Origin: Ladona fulva
Lineage: Eukaryota; Arthropoda; Insecta; Odonata; Libellulidae
Direction: 5' to 3'
DNA: 64,000 bases
NCBI GenBank assembly: GCA_000376725.2
Contig: KZ308603.1
Location: forward strand, 648,021-712,020
Part shown: piece by piece, positions 34,412 through 45,225 of the stretch
Layout: each line of letters begins with the position of its first letter
Numbering within the stretch: position 1 is the first letter of the stretch
The notes under the pieces: generated by a model
The model's database searches: none
What the model was told of the DNA's origin: nothing
The model's input: only the letters and a program-made list of their open reading frames with translations
Program-made: the position numbers and the translations under genes

Positions 34412-35938
34412 ACTAAGAATAATCATTATTTGCTTAGAGGCAATACTACCTTAGTCTTAATGAGCCTAATTTTCCATGCTTGATGTATACGTCCCTGCGA
34501 TAGGGCCTAGATGGAATCATGTACATTTAATAGTAAATTGAATTGAGATTAGTGTAGATAAAAGATAGATGTATGAAGAAGATAATTAGAATAATACATT
34601 ATATTAAACAATAAAAAAAATAATATAAAATAATTCTTACAATATAGAATTAAAGTAAATAACATATAACGTAATGAATAATATTATTAAATACATACTC
34701 TATAATATGAAAGATCACTTAAATATGATGATATAATAAAATTTATGTTATTAAAACAGAATCAATAATATCTATCACAGAGAATATATTGTAGATATTA
34801 TAGTCAGTTACGCCACTTGCTCAGCAAGAGCTAAATCATATTCTCTTCCTGGTTGCAACCCAAAATCTTCGATTTCCATCGTTCGAAAATCCATTCAACA
34901 TAGCGGATAAGTTTGTTGTTTCAGCGACATCCCGCGCCCTTGCGCTCATTTATTTGTAATTAAATCACAAGGAGGCGCAAATTTTCAGCATAACCGCTTG
35001 AAGAACACTTTCGGATCCCTCCCTTGTGGAGCATAATCTGACAACAATGTCGATCGCGACGCCAGCGTCGAAGAAGCGCTGAAAGCGAGGCTCAACTCGG
35101 CGAAGCAGATTGATTTATAACAGCCTATCGCATCACTTATTAACGGCAGATGTGCAATTAAGTGCGGAGTCCGGAAGAATGGAAGACCCGCGGAGGTGAG
35201 AAGACTCGGTAGTAATCGGCTCTTCATGCGAACGGGAGGATGCGAGGGAGAGGGGGCAAAGATACGGGAATAAGTCGTGCGGAAGAGACTCCGTTCCCAC
35301 GAAGAGTTGCCTCTTTTAAATTACAGATGGGTTTTACTGCGAGGGACACGTCCGGTGGAGACGAGGGGGTTGATGGAAAGTTTAGGAGGGAAGAGTATGA
35401 TGCAGAGGGGGAAGTAAGAAGGCGAGATCGATTTAAGAAGGTCTCGACACTCTTGGGGGCTTAGAGAAGTAAGTAGGTGGGTTGGGTGGCAGGAGGGCGA
35501 GTCGATGGGGACGAACGATATTAAGAGAGATTCCTCACGCCGACATGGATCGCATACTTCCTCCAGAAGCCTGTCAAAGACGAAGAAAATTGCTGCGACT
35601 GGATTACTTCATGTTGATTTAACTTTGAGATAAATTACGGTAGTTTATCCTCCGATTTAGGACGACGAAGATGAGAGATTTATTTACGCCTTTTAGGCGC
35701 AAATACGGAATTAATTGATAGAATATTTAATCTATATTACGACTGATTCTCTGGATGATGTGCACTGAATTCCTTTGAGTTGAATGTGTAGACGAAGGTT
35801 TCAACGCCTGACCAAATAAAAGAAATACTTTCAAATGGACTAATTTTGCGTTGTTATGGTATAGGGTTATATAATTCATAGTCATAGGTAAGGTCTTGTG
35901 GAAAGCATCATCTAGAACGAAGAGAAGATTTGCGCCCC
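34412..35938. other. AT low-complexity, then a GC-richer block
   Basis: Positions 34540-34800 are extremely AT-rich (AATAAT/ATATAA words). Positions 34920-35530 are GC-richer: pyrimidine- and purine-rich halves with short overlapping frames on opposite strands (34985-35227 minus, 35240-35464 plus) and no recognisable domain. Confidence 0.35.
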
Positions 35939-36037
35939 AAAATATTTTCATTTAATAACTAACACGACCAGGTTTCGACGAATAATGATGATTATTCTCG
36001 AAACCTGTTCGTGTTAGCCATCAAATGAAAATATTTT
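35939..36037. repeat. ~100-bp fold-back hairpin
   Basis: The left arm 35939-35986 and right arm 35991-36037 are inverted copies over about 47 bases with a handful of mismatches; the loop is four bases. Arm words are AAAATATTTTCATTT, CTAACACGA and CAGGTTTCGA. It is probably a fold-back MITE or a relic of one. It has the strongest symmetry in the window after the 45.1-kb hairpin. Confidence 0.8.
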
Positions 36038-37028
36038 TACGGAAAAAGAACAACGCCTTCTTCATTCTACGTATAGAGAAAACTCAGAATGCGTTTCGAT
36101 TGAAAGTAATGGAAATTTAATGATCGGATAGCTTTTGTAGACTTTTATGATATACGCTCTCGTACAATAATAATTACTTAAAAAAATTGTTCACCACTCA
36201 TATTATAAAGTCATTAATGAAGTTTTCGTCTTTCAGACCCATAAAATCATCTACTATCCCCGATTTGTTAAAATAAATTACAATTGTGTTAATTATTACA
36301 ACTTTGGGATTTCTAGAAATAATAAACTAGACGTCAATTTAAAAATTCGTGGCGCAATTATGGGATCCTGTGATAAAATTATCAACAAATTAATATATTC
36401 TTTTGTTACTATATGGCTTTGAAAAAATATATTACCCTAAGCATCTTTCAATATTTCCGGAACAAATTCCTAATCGAAAAGTAATACATTTTAAGGAAAA
36501 TGTTACGTTTTTTTGACATTCAGCCCTACAGTAAAAAGTCCTAACCTTTCCCTCAACCATGAGTCAAAATATCTCAGGATAAATACGGAAAATCTCTCTA
36601 GGTAATATAAGTAAGGACAATAACCTCACTCCTCATCTAGCCTTGCAATCCTCATTATATCTTCAGATCGTTTGTAGCTAACGGTAGAGGGATTGGGTTC
36701 AAACCTGTCTCCGGGATTACTTTAAAGGCAATCATTTGACAGGCACATTTTCCTACGCGTTTCCCAAGGAAATCATAGCTGGGAGTAAATGATAACCACC
36801 AAATTCGGTTGCATCCAAAAGAGTATTGTATGTACTATCACTCGCGCAGTTCCTGAGGTGTTAGTTATTCCATGCCTGTATATGGATTTTCAACATTACT
36901 CAACCAAATAAAAAAAAAAGAAACAAAAAATCACTGTATATTTATTTCATCTGAAGACTTTTGGCAATTTACGTTTATTGAGAATCGTATAAATTAAATC
37001 ATGTTTCCATAGGTCGATTTTATTCCAA
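36038..37028. other. Unrecognised, with faint F1- and S2-like pieces
   Basis: Positions 36517-36655 start ATTCAGCCCTAC like F1 and contain an inverted F1-core word (CCTCACTCCTCATC). Positions 36688-36795 contain GGGTTCAAACC followed by GTTTCCCAAGGAA, loosely like S2. Both similarities are too weak to annotate as copies. Confidence 0.3.
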
Positions 37029-37159
37029 TAGTAGTAGTAGTATTGTTTAAAGTGCTTCGACAGCTGAGGCCATTTAGCACGTAGGCTCCCACCGGGAATC
37101 TAACCCGGGAGCGCTTTAACCGACGTCGAACGCGTTGCTCGCTTTGCTATCTGGAAGCC
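37029..37159 (-). mobile_element. tRNA-derived SINE S1, copy b
   Basis: On the minus strand: CCAGATAGCAAAGCGAGC (A-box-like), CCCGGGTTAGATTCCCGG (B box with a strong arm), CTACGTGCTAAATGGCC, CAGCTGTCGAAGCAC, and a tail ATACTACTACTACTA. The best-preserved S1 head in the window. About 130 bases long. Confidence 0.75.
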
Positions 37160-39630
37160 TAAATATAATCCAAAATTAGCTCCCATATTCCACGCTTTCT
37201 CACATCCTATCATCCAAAACGACACCTGATTTCCTCCTGCAATTGGAAAGTCAAAATGAGAAGACGCATTTTCCATCACGGATCGACACTTTCGGGACCA
37301 AAAGGAGTTCCACTCCGCTTCCGCCGAAGCAAAAACGCGGATTTGCAAGAGGACGCTGATCCAAATGGACACTTCCAGCGCGGGAATAAAGTGAAAAAAA
37401 GCGCCAGCGTCCACTGAAACGTGTTTCCGAGGGAATCGTTCCGGAGAATGGCGCGTCATAGGTATCATAAATATCATGGGAATACGGAGTCGTAGCGGAG
37501 CGGATAATGGAACGGGTAAGAATGCACGGAATACTTAAGGGAACGTCTTTAGATGTGGGTCAAGAGGTGCAGGACTTAAGGGCGGATTTCTTGGAAATTT
37601 ATTCCCTTCTTTCCCGGGAAAGAATCGTATCGGAGACATTTCCATGTTGTTGAAGCAACGCGGACTATAAAACGGGGTACCGTTTCTCGAAATAAATCCA
37701 CGTCATATCACAAAATGTAGGTCGAGCACTTCATGAAATTAGCATTTTATATTTGACAAAGTAGTCCCTTTTACACGTGCTGCGGGAGCTTAAAAAAATG
37801 ATCCGAGTTTAATGCCTCCATAAAATGGTAAATTTCGGCTCACTCTGAACATGAGGTTGTATTAGACGCTATAACTTTGGCCATTTTCTTCAAAACAGAC
37901 TGCGTCATGCTATCGAAGCTATACTTGAGAGGTTAGTGAGATTTCATACGACATCACAAACTTTGGAAACTGTTTCGAAAAGGCATCTCGTGATTTTATA
38001 ACGCCTAAATATTTCCTCCGGGAAGAATAAATTCACCTATTTATTTCCATGCCATTAATGTTGGTTTCATATATAAAAGGCAACTTGATACTTTGAGGTT
38101 TGGATGATTAGCAATGTACTCTAACACACAAAATCCCTGCACCATACAATCGTACATAAAGTTTCACACTTCAATCTCGCATTCTTTGATAGATAGGTGA
38201 ATTAAAATGACTGTTTAAATCTTAGGCTCGATATTGACTTACAATTAGAATTTAAAAATATGTGTTTATAAGACACCATCTACATACATACGCAGCTTAT
38301 GAACAAATATCTCACTCTAATAAAGACGCTTTGCTACTGTTATATACCTTGTCTGTGTATATTTACCCTGCATATGTATATATCAACCCATGAACTTAAA
38401 TATTGCGTGTTTCCCTACATTTAAGTATGCACTCTGCCAGCTGCATTACGACGTGTGGCAGGTATTCCACCATTCGCCATTCGGCATTTCCAAGTCTAGC
38501 AGTCGTTCACCGAAAAAAGATTTCTCGACCCGTTCTGTCCTAGCTTCTATTTCTCTTGCAGAATCTTATCGACATATGTAGCAGGAAGGACGCATAGGTT
38601 ACACTACCTCCGGTAATATATTATTTCCCACTTTACTTATAATTTATGTAACTAGCCGTTTGTTGCTTGTAATACTACGAAGAACATTCCGCAATAAACC
38701 AAGAAAGGCATCAACTCCACGGGGACTTGCAAATAAAAGTAGCCAATATGTAGTCCAAAAGCCAGCGGTATTGCATTGCGTTTCTTGTGCTTTGAGGAGT
38801 TATTAAGATGCTATCCGTAACATAGCAAAGGCCAGAGGCAAGATACGCGTACTCAATTGGTATTTTATTTCTAAAAATGGATTAGATAGGTATTAGGAAT
38901 CACGCTCTATCTTCGGATAAATAAAGGAAAATATTCGTAACAGCAAATTAAATACTTAGAAATGTGGGATGGCAGATTTATCTGTTCAATGATGGAATAT
39001 TAGCAATAGCTTACAGTGCTGAAATGTGAATAAAATCTGGAAGAAAGAGGATATCGCAGAAGGTACTCCGTAGGATTGGAAACAGAATTAGCATATCCTG
39101 ATAAGAGAATATAAATTTATTTTTTGGTTGGTATCTCTCTAGATCCACCGATTGCATCAGCAAATAAAGTTACTTTCATCGGCGCCAATTAAATCATACT
39201 TAAGAAATCTATACAAGAAATTTAACTACTGATAATTTAAAATTGGTATATTTGTCAATTTTTAGCCATTGTTTCTTCTGCTTTGAAATCCTTTGATTTC
39301 TTTGGCTGCAAAATATAAGCTATTCTCACAAGAATTTGCTCTATAGCTTCTTGTTTATGATATCGCTAATCTTACATTAATCGTGGACTCAATTGGATGT
39401 GGAGATAGCTCCCGAATTAATTTATTCTAACATATTTCAAGGAGAATACAGGATGATCATAAAAGAATGAATGTTAGACCTCATGCTATTAAAATTCCAA
39501 AGAGTATTGTAAACGAAAAGAAGAAAAAGCATCCTTTTGACGCAATTTTCAAAGGTATCCTCTTTCACAAAACTTTGTACCGATAAAAACCTAGAGTTGA
39601 AAAATGAGAACATCGAGGTGAGATCTTAAA
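37160..39630. other. No recognised gene
   Basis: Positions 37160-37500 are GC-richer with a 125-codon minus frame (37100-37477) that partly overlaps the SINE and has no domain. The rest is AT-rich unique DNA. Confidence 0.35.
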
Positions 39631-39998
39631 GAATAATTACTTAACAGAAATGTTTACTGCAAGGGTAGGGTCATTGCCAACTGGGGCCATTATTCAGCTA
39701 CCTTTGAGAGACTGGTTTTAAAACTGTCTACTCAAACATTCTCATTCCTCCTCTAAAATTTCTCAAAGGTTTGAATTTATAAAAGACTTTTAGTTCTGAG
39801 AGGAGAATTTAAAATACTGCACATTCGAAGTGAGTTCAAAATTTAAAACTAATGGCTTAGCACTATCTGAAAAATAAAAACATTTCGTAACATTGCAGTA
39901 TGAATCACTTTACAGAACTTTTTGACCAAAAGTAGGGTCATTACCGTCCTAGATTTTATTCAGCTTATGTTGAGAGATTTTTTTTAGAACGTTCCCCC
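39631..39998 (+). repeat. Diverged direct repeat, period ~267 bp
   Basis: Positions 39631-39735 and 39902-39998 share, in order, TTACA/TAACAGAA, GTAGGGTCATT, TTATTCAGCT and GAGAGA(C/T)T.. followed by T-rich sequence, at a spacing of about 267 bases. It is an old local tandem duplication, or two adjacent copies of an unidentified repeat. Confidence 0.5.
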
Positions 39999-40925
39999 CA
40001 GAAATTCTTATTTTAGCGCGATCTGAAAGGGCTTGAGTGAATCGTCTTTGCGATGGCAGTGTCGTAGTAATTGTACGTCTGAGATGACTTTGCAATTTGA
40101 ATTTTCCAACTTCAATCGGACTTGATTTCGCTCTTGACCTTTTAAAATACCCTCTGCCGGTCGCCGTCCAATTCATCAAAATGAGAGGACCTGAGGTTGG
40201 TCGAAGAATCGGCTTATGCACTGTAACTTCAGCTCTTAAAACTCTCTGATGTTTTGGTATCAATCAAACGAAGGCACATCCATTTTGCAACGCTGAGATC
40301 CTTTTCACATTCCACCGTATCACTCGGCTCAGAAAGACTGCTCTGAACTGAGCATTAGAAAAGCCTTATGATAAGAGACCCTCCATGAAAGCTCAGTAAT
40401 ACTTCTGTTGAGGAGGAAAGAAACTCAGACAATAAATTCACCTCTATGGCGAGCAATTTCAGTCGCACTCTTTCCTGGGATTTCTTCTGTAGATCTGTTA
40501 GCAGCCGAAGAGGAGGAGTTCCGTAATTGTTTTCGCGCGTTAATGCGAGAGTAAGGTCAGCTTTGGAAGGAGGCCGTAATGCACCGAGTGCGAGCTTATG
40601 GCAAGGGGATTAAGAGAGCGCGATAGGCAACAAAAGAAGTTGCTATAAAGAAGACGGCCAACAATGGTTGCCAAGGGAATGAAGTTGGGGGAGGCTTTTA
40701 CCGACTCAGGTGTTCGCTGAGGAGCTGAAACAAATGTACGAAACGGGATGACTTTGTGGAGGTTAGAGAATTCAGTTGAGTTTTGGCATTACCTTGAAAA
40801 TTCAGAAAAAAATAGTTTCAGAAAAAAACATAATCCGCATTCTTAATGTTGCATGCCCGACCAGAATATTAATTTTAGAGAAATGCTATAACGAGAGGAA
40901 TCCCATGCTGAATAGGATTCTAGAA
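39999..40925. other. No recognised gene
   Basis: Unique DNA. A 104-codon minus frame (39949-40263) is rich in Arg/Ser/Thr without a domain. Positions 40480-40740 are GC-richer. The 12-base target duplication of the next SINE (AGGATTCTAGAA) ends at 40925. Confidence 0.35.
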
Positions 40926-41057
40926 GCAGAAGTAGTTTTATTGAAGGTGCTCCGACAGCCATGGACATTTCGCACGTGAACTCTTACCGAGAATCGAACA
41001 CGGGACCGTTTTCACCGAAGTCAAACGCGTAGAGTACTTGCCTATCAGGGAGCCCGA
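40926..41057 (-). mobile_element. tRNA-derived SINE S1, copy c, with target duplication
   Basis: On the minus strand: CTGATAGGCAAGTACTCTAC, CCGTGTTCGATTCTCGG (B box), TTCACGTGCGAAATG, GGCTGTCGGAGCAC, then AATAAAACTACTTC. It is flanked by AGGATTCTAGAA (40914-40925) and AGGATTTTAGAA (41058-41069), a 12-bp target-site duplication with one mismatch. This fixes the element ends and shows retrotransposition. Confidence 0.8.
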
Positions 41058-41069
41058 AGGATTTTAGAA

Positions 41070-41344
41070 CATAAATATAATTAGTTAATTAATTTAGGTC
41101 TTGATTTGGTGAAAGGGGTGTTACAAGACCCCTCATAATCCGGGAACTTAAGAGGGATAAATTAAAATGCAAAACCAGAGATGGGGAAATCGAAAGTTAA
41201 TCCTAGCGGAATTCTTAGGTATATTTTAATCCATAATCTCGTAAAATCATTTATTAAGGCGAATTTTATAAAAATTCAGCGCTTCAGAATTTACTCGAAA
41301 ATATCTTCTCTCAGCTAGAGACTTTTACTTAGATAGATAAAATA
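41070..41344. other. No recognised feature
   Basis: Short AT-rich spacer between a SINE and a LINE tail. Confidence 0.3.
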
Positions 41345-41500
41345 AGAGAAATAGATGCGAGGACAAGTCGTTTTAGGGACTCATTCTATCCGCAAACCGC
41401 GACAACAATATGCTAAAGAGGTAACTCGAACGCTCAGTGTTTACACCCCTTTCCATACGCCGAAAGGCGGCTTGCAGGCTATTTATGCAAATGTAGTAGA
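41345..41500 (+). mobile_element. LINE 3' end, copy 2 (CR1/Jockey-like)
   Basis: Aligns with 52035-52190. It has GAAATAGATG at the start, then GACTCATTCTATCCGCAAAC (the degraded SF.P.T coding block), then ACACCCCTTTCCATACGCCG and GGCGGCTTGCAGGCTATTTA, ending ATGCAAATGTAG. Coding is broken by stops. The copy is 5'-truncated. Confidence 0.7.
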
Positions 41501-42283
41501 TGCACCTATCATGATCGTCTATTTTATCCTACGTTGTTTTCCACAGACCAATCTTGCGAAAGTGTAATGTCACAAAATAAACAGTACGCTGTGTCCTTTG
41601 AATAAGGTGAAATTGGAATATTATAATTCATAACTCAAAATTCGTCGTTACTTTTGAGATGACACAAAGAATCACATTTAATTAATCGCAGATTATTTCA
41701 GATTTTATATCGGATGATCAGGAAACCGAGTTCACTGACTACTGAAGACATTGATACTTAGAATATGACTCTAACGTTCTCTAAAGACAAAAATAACAAC
41801 ACATTGAAGGTACGCAAATTTTCCAACTTCCTATCATTTGAATAATGACTACCAAGTCCTTGGGCAAATTCATGAGCTACGGAATGCATGAGATCCAAGT
41901 AAGTCTCGCTGAAGCGAAAACGTCTAATGTTTGTATTTTCGTGTAGTACTCTCAGGTAGTGCATGGGGTACTACTTAGGATATGCAATAGAGATTACGGA
42001 GTGGAGTTGATCCAATTGTTTGATCGGGTGAATGCTCCGAGAAAATTGGATTGAAATCAGCGTATTTATTCTGACCAACGCTGGTTCGCAATAAATAAAT
42101 GTCATATTGATTAAATTCATGGGAACATTTATTTCCTTTATAATTACATCAAAATGAATATTTGAATGGGTGGCTAAAATTAAATATTCGGGAAATAAAT
42201 TTCTGGGTATGAAAACTTACTTGGGAAGACGGTAGAGAAATTATTGCGAAAGCTTAGAAATTAGGTAAGAAATTCATATACAC
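41501..42283. other. No recognised feature
   Basis: Unique AT-rich DNA with only short chance frames. Confidence 0.3.
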
Positions 42284-42887
42284 CCACTAAACGCTGCTCC
42301 GCTTAACGATTTTTTAAGTTTTGCGCGGTTTTATTGGGATTCCCCGAAATCGAACGCGGTATTGAGATCCCAGAAATTGCGCACGATTTTGTTAATCAAA
42401 ATGGATTAGCATTTCTGAAGATGTGGAAGAATAGGAAATTTCAACGGATTTTCTAAAAAAAAAACGTTTTGGCAACTCTAACGGAAATTATGGATCAGTT
42501 TATAGAAAATTATTCAAATTTTGGTAGAAGTTCTAAGGCAAGACGAAGTGTAATTGATGCGAAGTTTTGCTATAAACAGCTGCTTACTCAACGAAACAGG
42601 AAAATGCAAATGACGTTAGATGACTTCTTTACAAAAAAATATGTCAAATGAGGAAGACCCTCCACAAATCGATATCAGAAATAAATAAATATATAATTAA
42701 TGCGAGAAAGAATAATTGATCAATAATGGTCCCAAAATAAAACAAAAACTGATACATTTTCTTATTCTCTATTCTGTTTCACTTATCCCCATTATTATGT
42801 AATACTAAGACGACCTCGTTTAACGCTGTTACGTTTAGCGCTCAAACTTTTTGGAACGTATCCCCCGCGTTAAGCGGGGTCTTACAG
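42284..42887 (+). mobile_element. Deleted pogo/Tigger transposon
   Basis: The right terminus, read on the minus strand, starts CTGTAAGACCCCGCTTAACG at 42887, next to the TA at 42888-42889, and continues with CGCTAAACG and CGTTAAACGAGG words typical of Tigger/pogo ends. The left part (42284-42308) has TAAACGCTGCTCCGCTTAACG of the same style, but the outermost left bases are not evident. Between them lies a short frame for the transposase C-terminus (42469-42651). The size (~600 bp) shows that most of the transposase is deleted. Confidence 0.7.
42469..42651 (+). pseudogene. Pogo/Tigger transposase C-terminal remnant
   Basis: An open frame of 60 codons ending QMTLDDFFTKKYVK. A C-terminal QxTLDxFF/L-x-KK motif is characteristic of Tigger/pogo-like transposases (Tc1/mariner superfamily). 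The DDD catalytic domain and the CENP-B-like HTH domain are absent. Its place between Tigger-like ends supports the call. It would be inactive. Confidence 0.65.
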
Positions 42888-42889
42888 TA

Positions 42890-45090
42890 CACTGATAAAT
42901 ATGCTCGTCATTCTTTAATTTCAAAGTAGAATTAAATGCTATTCACTTGTACTGTTCCACGAAATACCACATCGATAACATGGAATGCCACCAAGATTAA
43001 TCATATTCTACAATTTCTTAGAAACATGAAGCTCCATGGCATGACGTAATTGGGTACATGGGGTATGAGCTAAACAAGTTGGTAACGATCCGAATTATTT
43101 CACGTATATTCGCTAACAATTGAAGAACGAATTGTAGCACTGTCAAAAAAGAATTCCTGTAAATGAAAAAGGATAAAACCGTACGAAGAGGTCTGTTTCT
43201 CCATAGGAATAGCACATTTCTTTTTACGATAAAAAACGCATCGATTCAGAAAGCTGTCAGCTTATCAGATCTCTCGCATTAGTGCTCAAGAAAATACTTT
43301 TTAATCGGTAGTTGTTACAATTTCCGCAAATTAGCAAAACATGGACACTTCGGCTATGGCTCTGTTTCCGAAACGTAGCCGAAATGCGATTTCCCGTTAG
43401 CTCCTAATGCGTAACATACGGGAACACGCGGCTTAAAACAAATTTCAGGAGCAATAACTTTTTTAAAGCCAGAGCTTTCAGAGGCAGTGAAGAGGGATGC
43501 GGAAGAAGAACAAGAAGGGAAAGAGGGGGTGAGTGAAGACCTGGAGAAGTTTTAGGCATCCGATGTTTTAAGTAGAGGAAGTACACGCATTCGATTAATT
43601 AACTGTAACCGCGTTTGGCTGTTTTTTCTCACCCTTTACCCGGCCGAACTCTTGCGACCCGCCATTCTCTATCCCTCGCCCTCAAACTCACCTCCGTTCC
43701 ACGCCTCCGCTTCTTGCGCCCCCCTCGGGTACTTTTGCCCCCCTTTCGCCCCCCCAGCGCCCTCCAAAGAACCCCCTCCGCCGCCTCGTTAGGATTCTTG
43801 AGAGGGCGCTACCGTACTAAGGGTGCGTGTGGACTAAAAGGTGCCTGAAAGCGCACATACGCACTAATCTTGGGGTGCGTGTGCGTGCCGGCCAATTGCG
43901 TCTCTCTCTCCGCCATTGAGACGGCTCTTGAGAAGAGGTGAGGGCCGACCCTTGCAATCCTCTGAGTTGAAGAGGCGCAGCAAAGAAAGAAAAGGGGCGA
44001 TAAAGGATTGGTGGGGAGGCGTAAGAACTCCATTCGGATGTCGTGGAGCTGCTTTACGATTATCGAAGACGGGTTCGTCCTTTCAGTTGATAGATATTTC
44101 AGCGTGGATTTTCAAAGATCCGTTTCCTTGAGGATTGCTACCACGGATCGATAAGGGTCACCAAGATGCTCCCCGATACAGGATGGGAATCGTCGGAAGA
44201 AATGGGATTAAATTTTAGGTTAGACTTTCTTAATAAATTCTAGACAGGCACAGTAGATGTCATGCGTCTACTTTTTATTGTAGGCAGAATAGACTACAAG
44301 AAAAATTAGGGAAATGATGCTAGGTGTAGCCGATTATTTGTGAATAATTTTTCTGCGCTCGGTACGTGCCAGTAATAGTTTTGAGAAATTGGTTATTGTG
44401 CTTGCATTCCTTACCACTAGCTGAAAAACGCTTGGAGGTAATTATGTCGCTACATCTCCATTGATAAATGAAATGTGTCAATAATTTTGGAACAGTTCTT
44501 CAACAGTTTCATCTCTGCTAGATGGTAATCTACATATCTTTTTTATATTAACTCTACTATTTTGACAAATTCTCAGTGGCAATCTTGGTTGACGACTACC
44601 AGTTTTCTCTATTTTTCATCACCCGGCAGAAGGGAAACTGTTATATGTATGTATGTTATAGACCTGTGTCATGATAAAGAGAAACGAAAATTACAAATTT
44701 GCTATTTAATTTAATGAACGGGCAAAATTAACCGTGTAATCTCATTGAAGCTATGCGTAGTATCGCAAAGGAATACGTGAAAAATGTTTGAGTGGAGTGA
44801 ATCCGAACGTTTGAAGGATGCAGATCTCTCAGTCAGCTCTAACTATCATACTGATTTTAACACATTATAGACGAGTGTATAATACGTTCCTAATTTAAGG
44901 GAAACGATCTTGGCAATCAGGAGGCTAGGGAATCATAATCAATAGAAAATTAGATTCAGTATAGTTGCTACCTAGGTAGAATTACATCAATATTTACGAA
45001 TAGGATACTTAAGGATATTGAAAAACGAGATTAATGTTAAATTGACCTTCAGCGTGAGGGGAAGACTAAATAAATTCTCATACATTAAAA
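42890..45090. other. Unrecognised DNA; GC-rich block 43480-44150
   Basis: Positions 43620-43800 are C-rich (CCCCCC runs at 43718-43757) and followed by CG-rich DNA to ~44050. Frames of 60-77 codons overlap on both strands without domain. The rest is AT-rich unique DNA. Confidence 0.35.
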
Positions 45091-45225
45091 GAAAGAATAC
45101 ATAGTAATCCCATAGCAGGTTTTTATTCAACTAATTTCGTCAACGAATTGGCAGGGGAGTCCGGTGGCTCGTTGACGGAACTAGTCTAAAAAAAACCTGC
45201 TGTGAAAATTACTAAGTATTCTTTC
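45091..45225. repeat. ~135-bp fold-back hairpin with 56-bp arms
   Basis: The left arm 45091-45146 and right arm 45169-45225 are inverted copies: GAAAGAATAC, TAGTAAT, AGCAGGTTTTT and CGTCAACGA recur in order on the opposite strand with few differences. The 22-base GC-rich loop contains GGCAGGGGAGTCCGGTGGC. It could be a MITE or a hairpin RNA source. There is no coding capacity. Confidence 0.85.

Noticed and set aside
36517..36795. F1-like start and S2-like B box
   Set aside because: Only short words agree and the F1 core appears inverted. Too weak to call as copies.
40054..40062. TGGCAGTGT, the seed of miR-34
   Set aside because: Only the first nine bases agree and no hairpin partner is visible.
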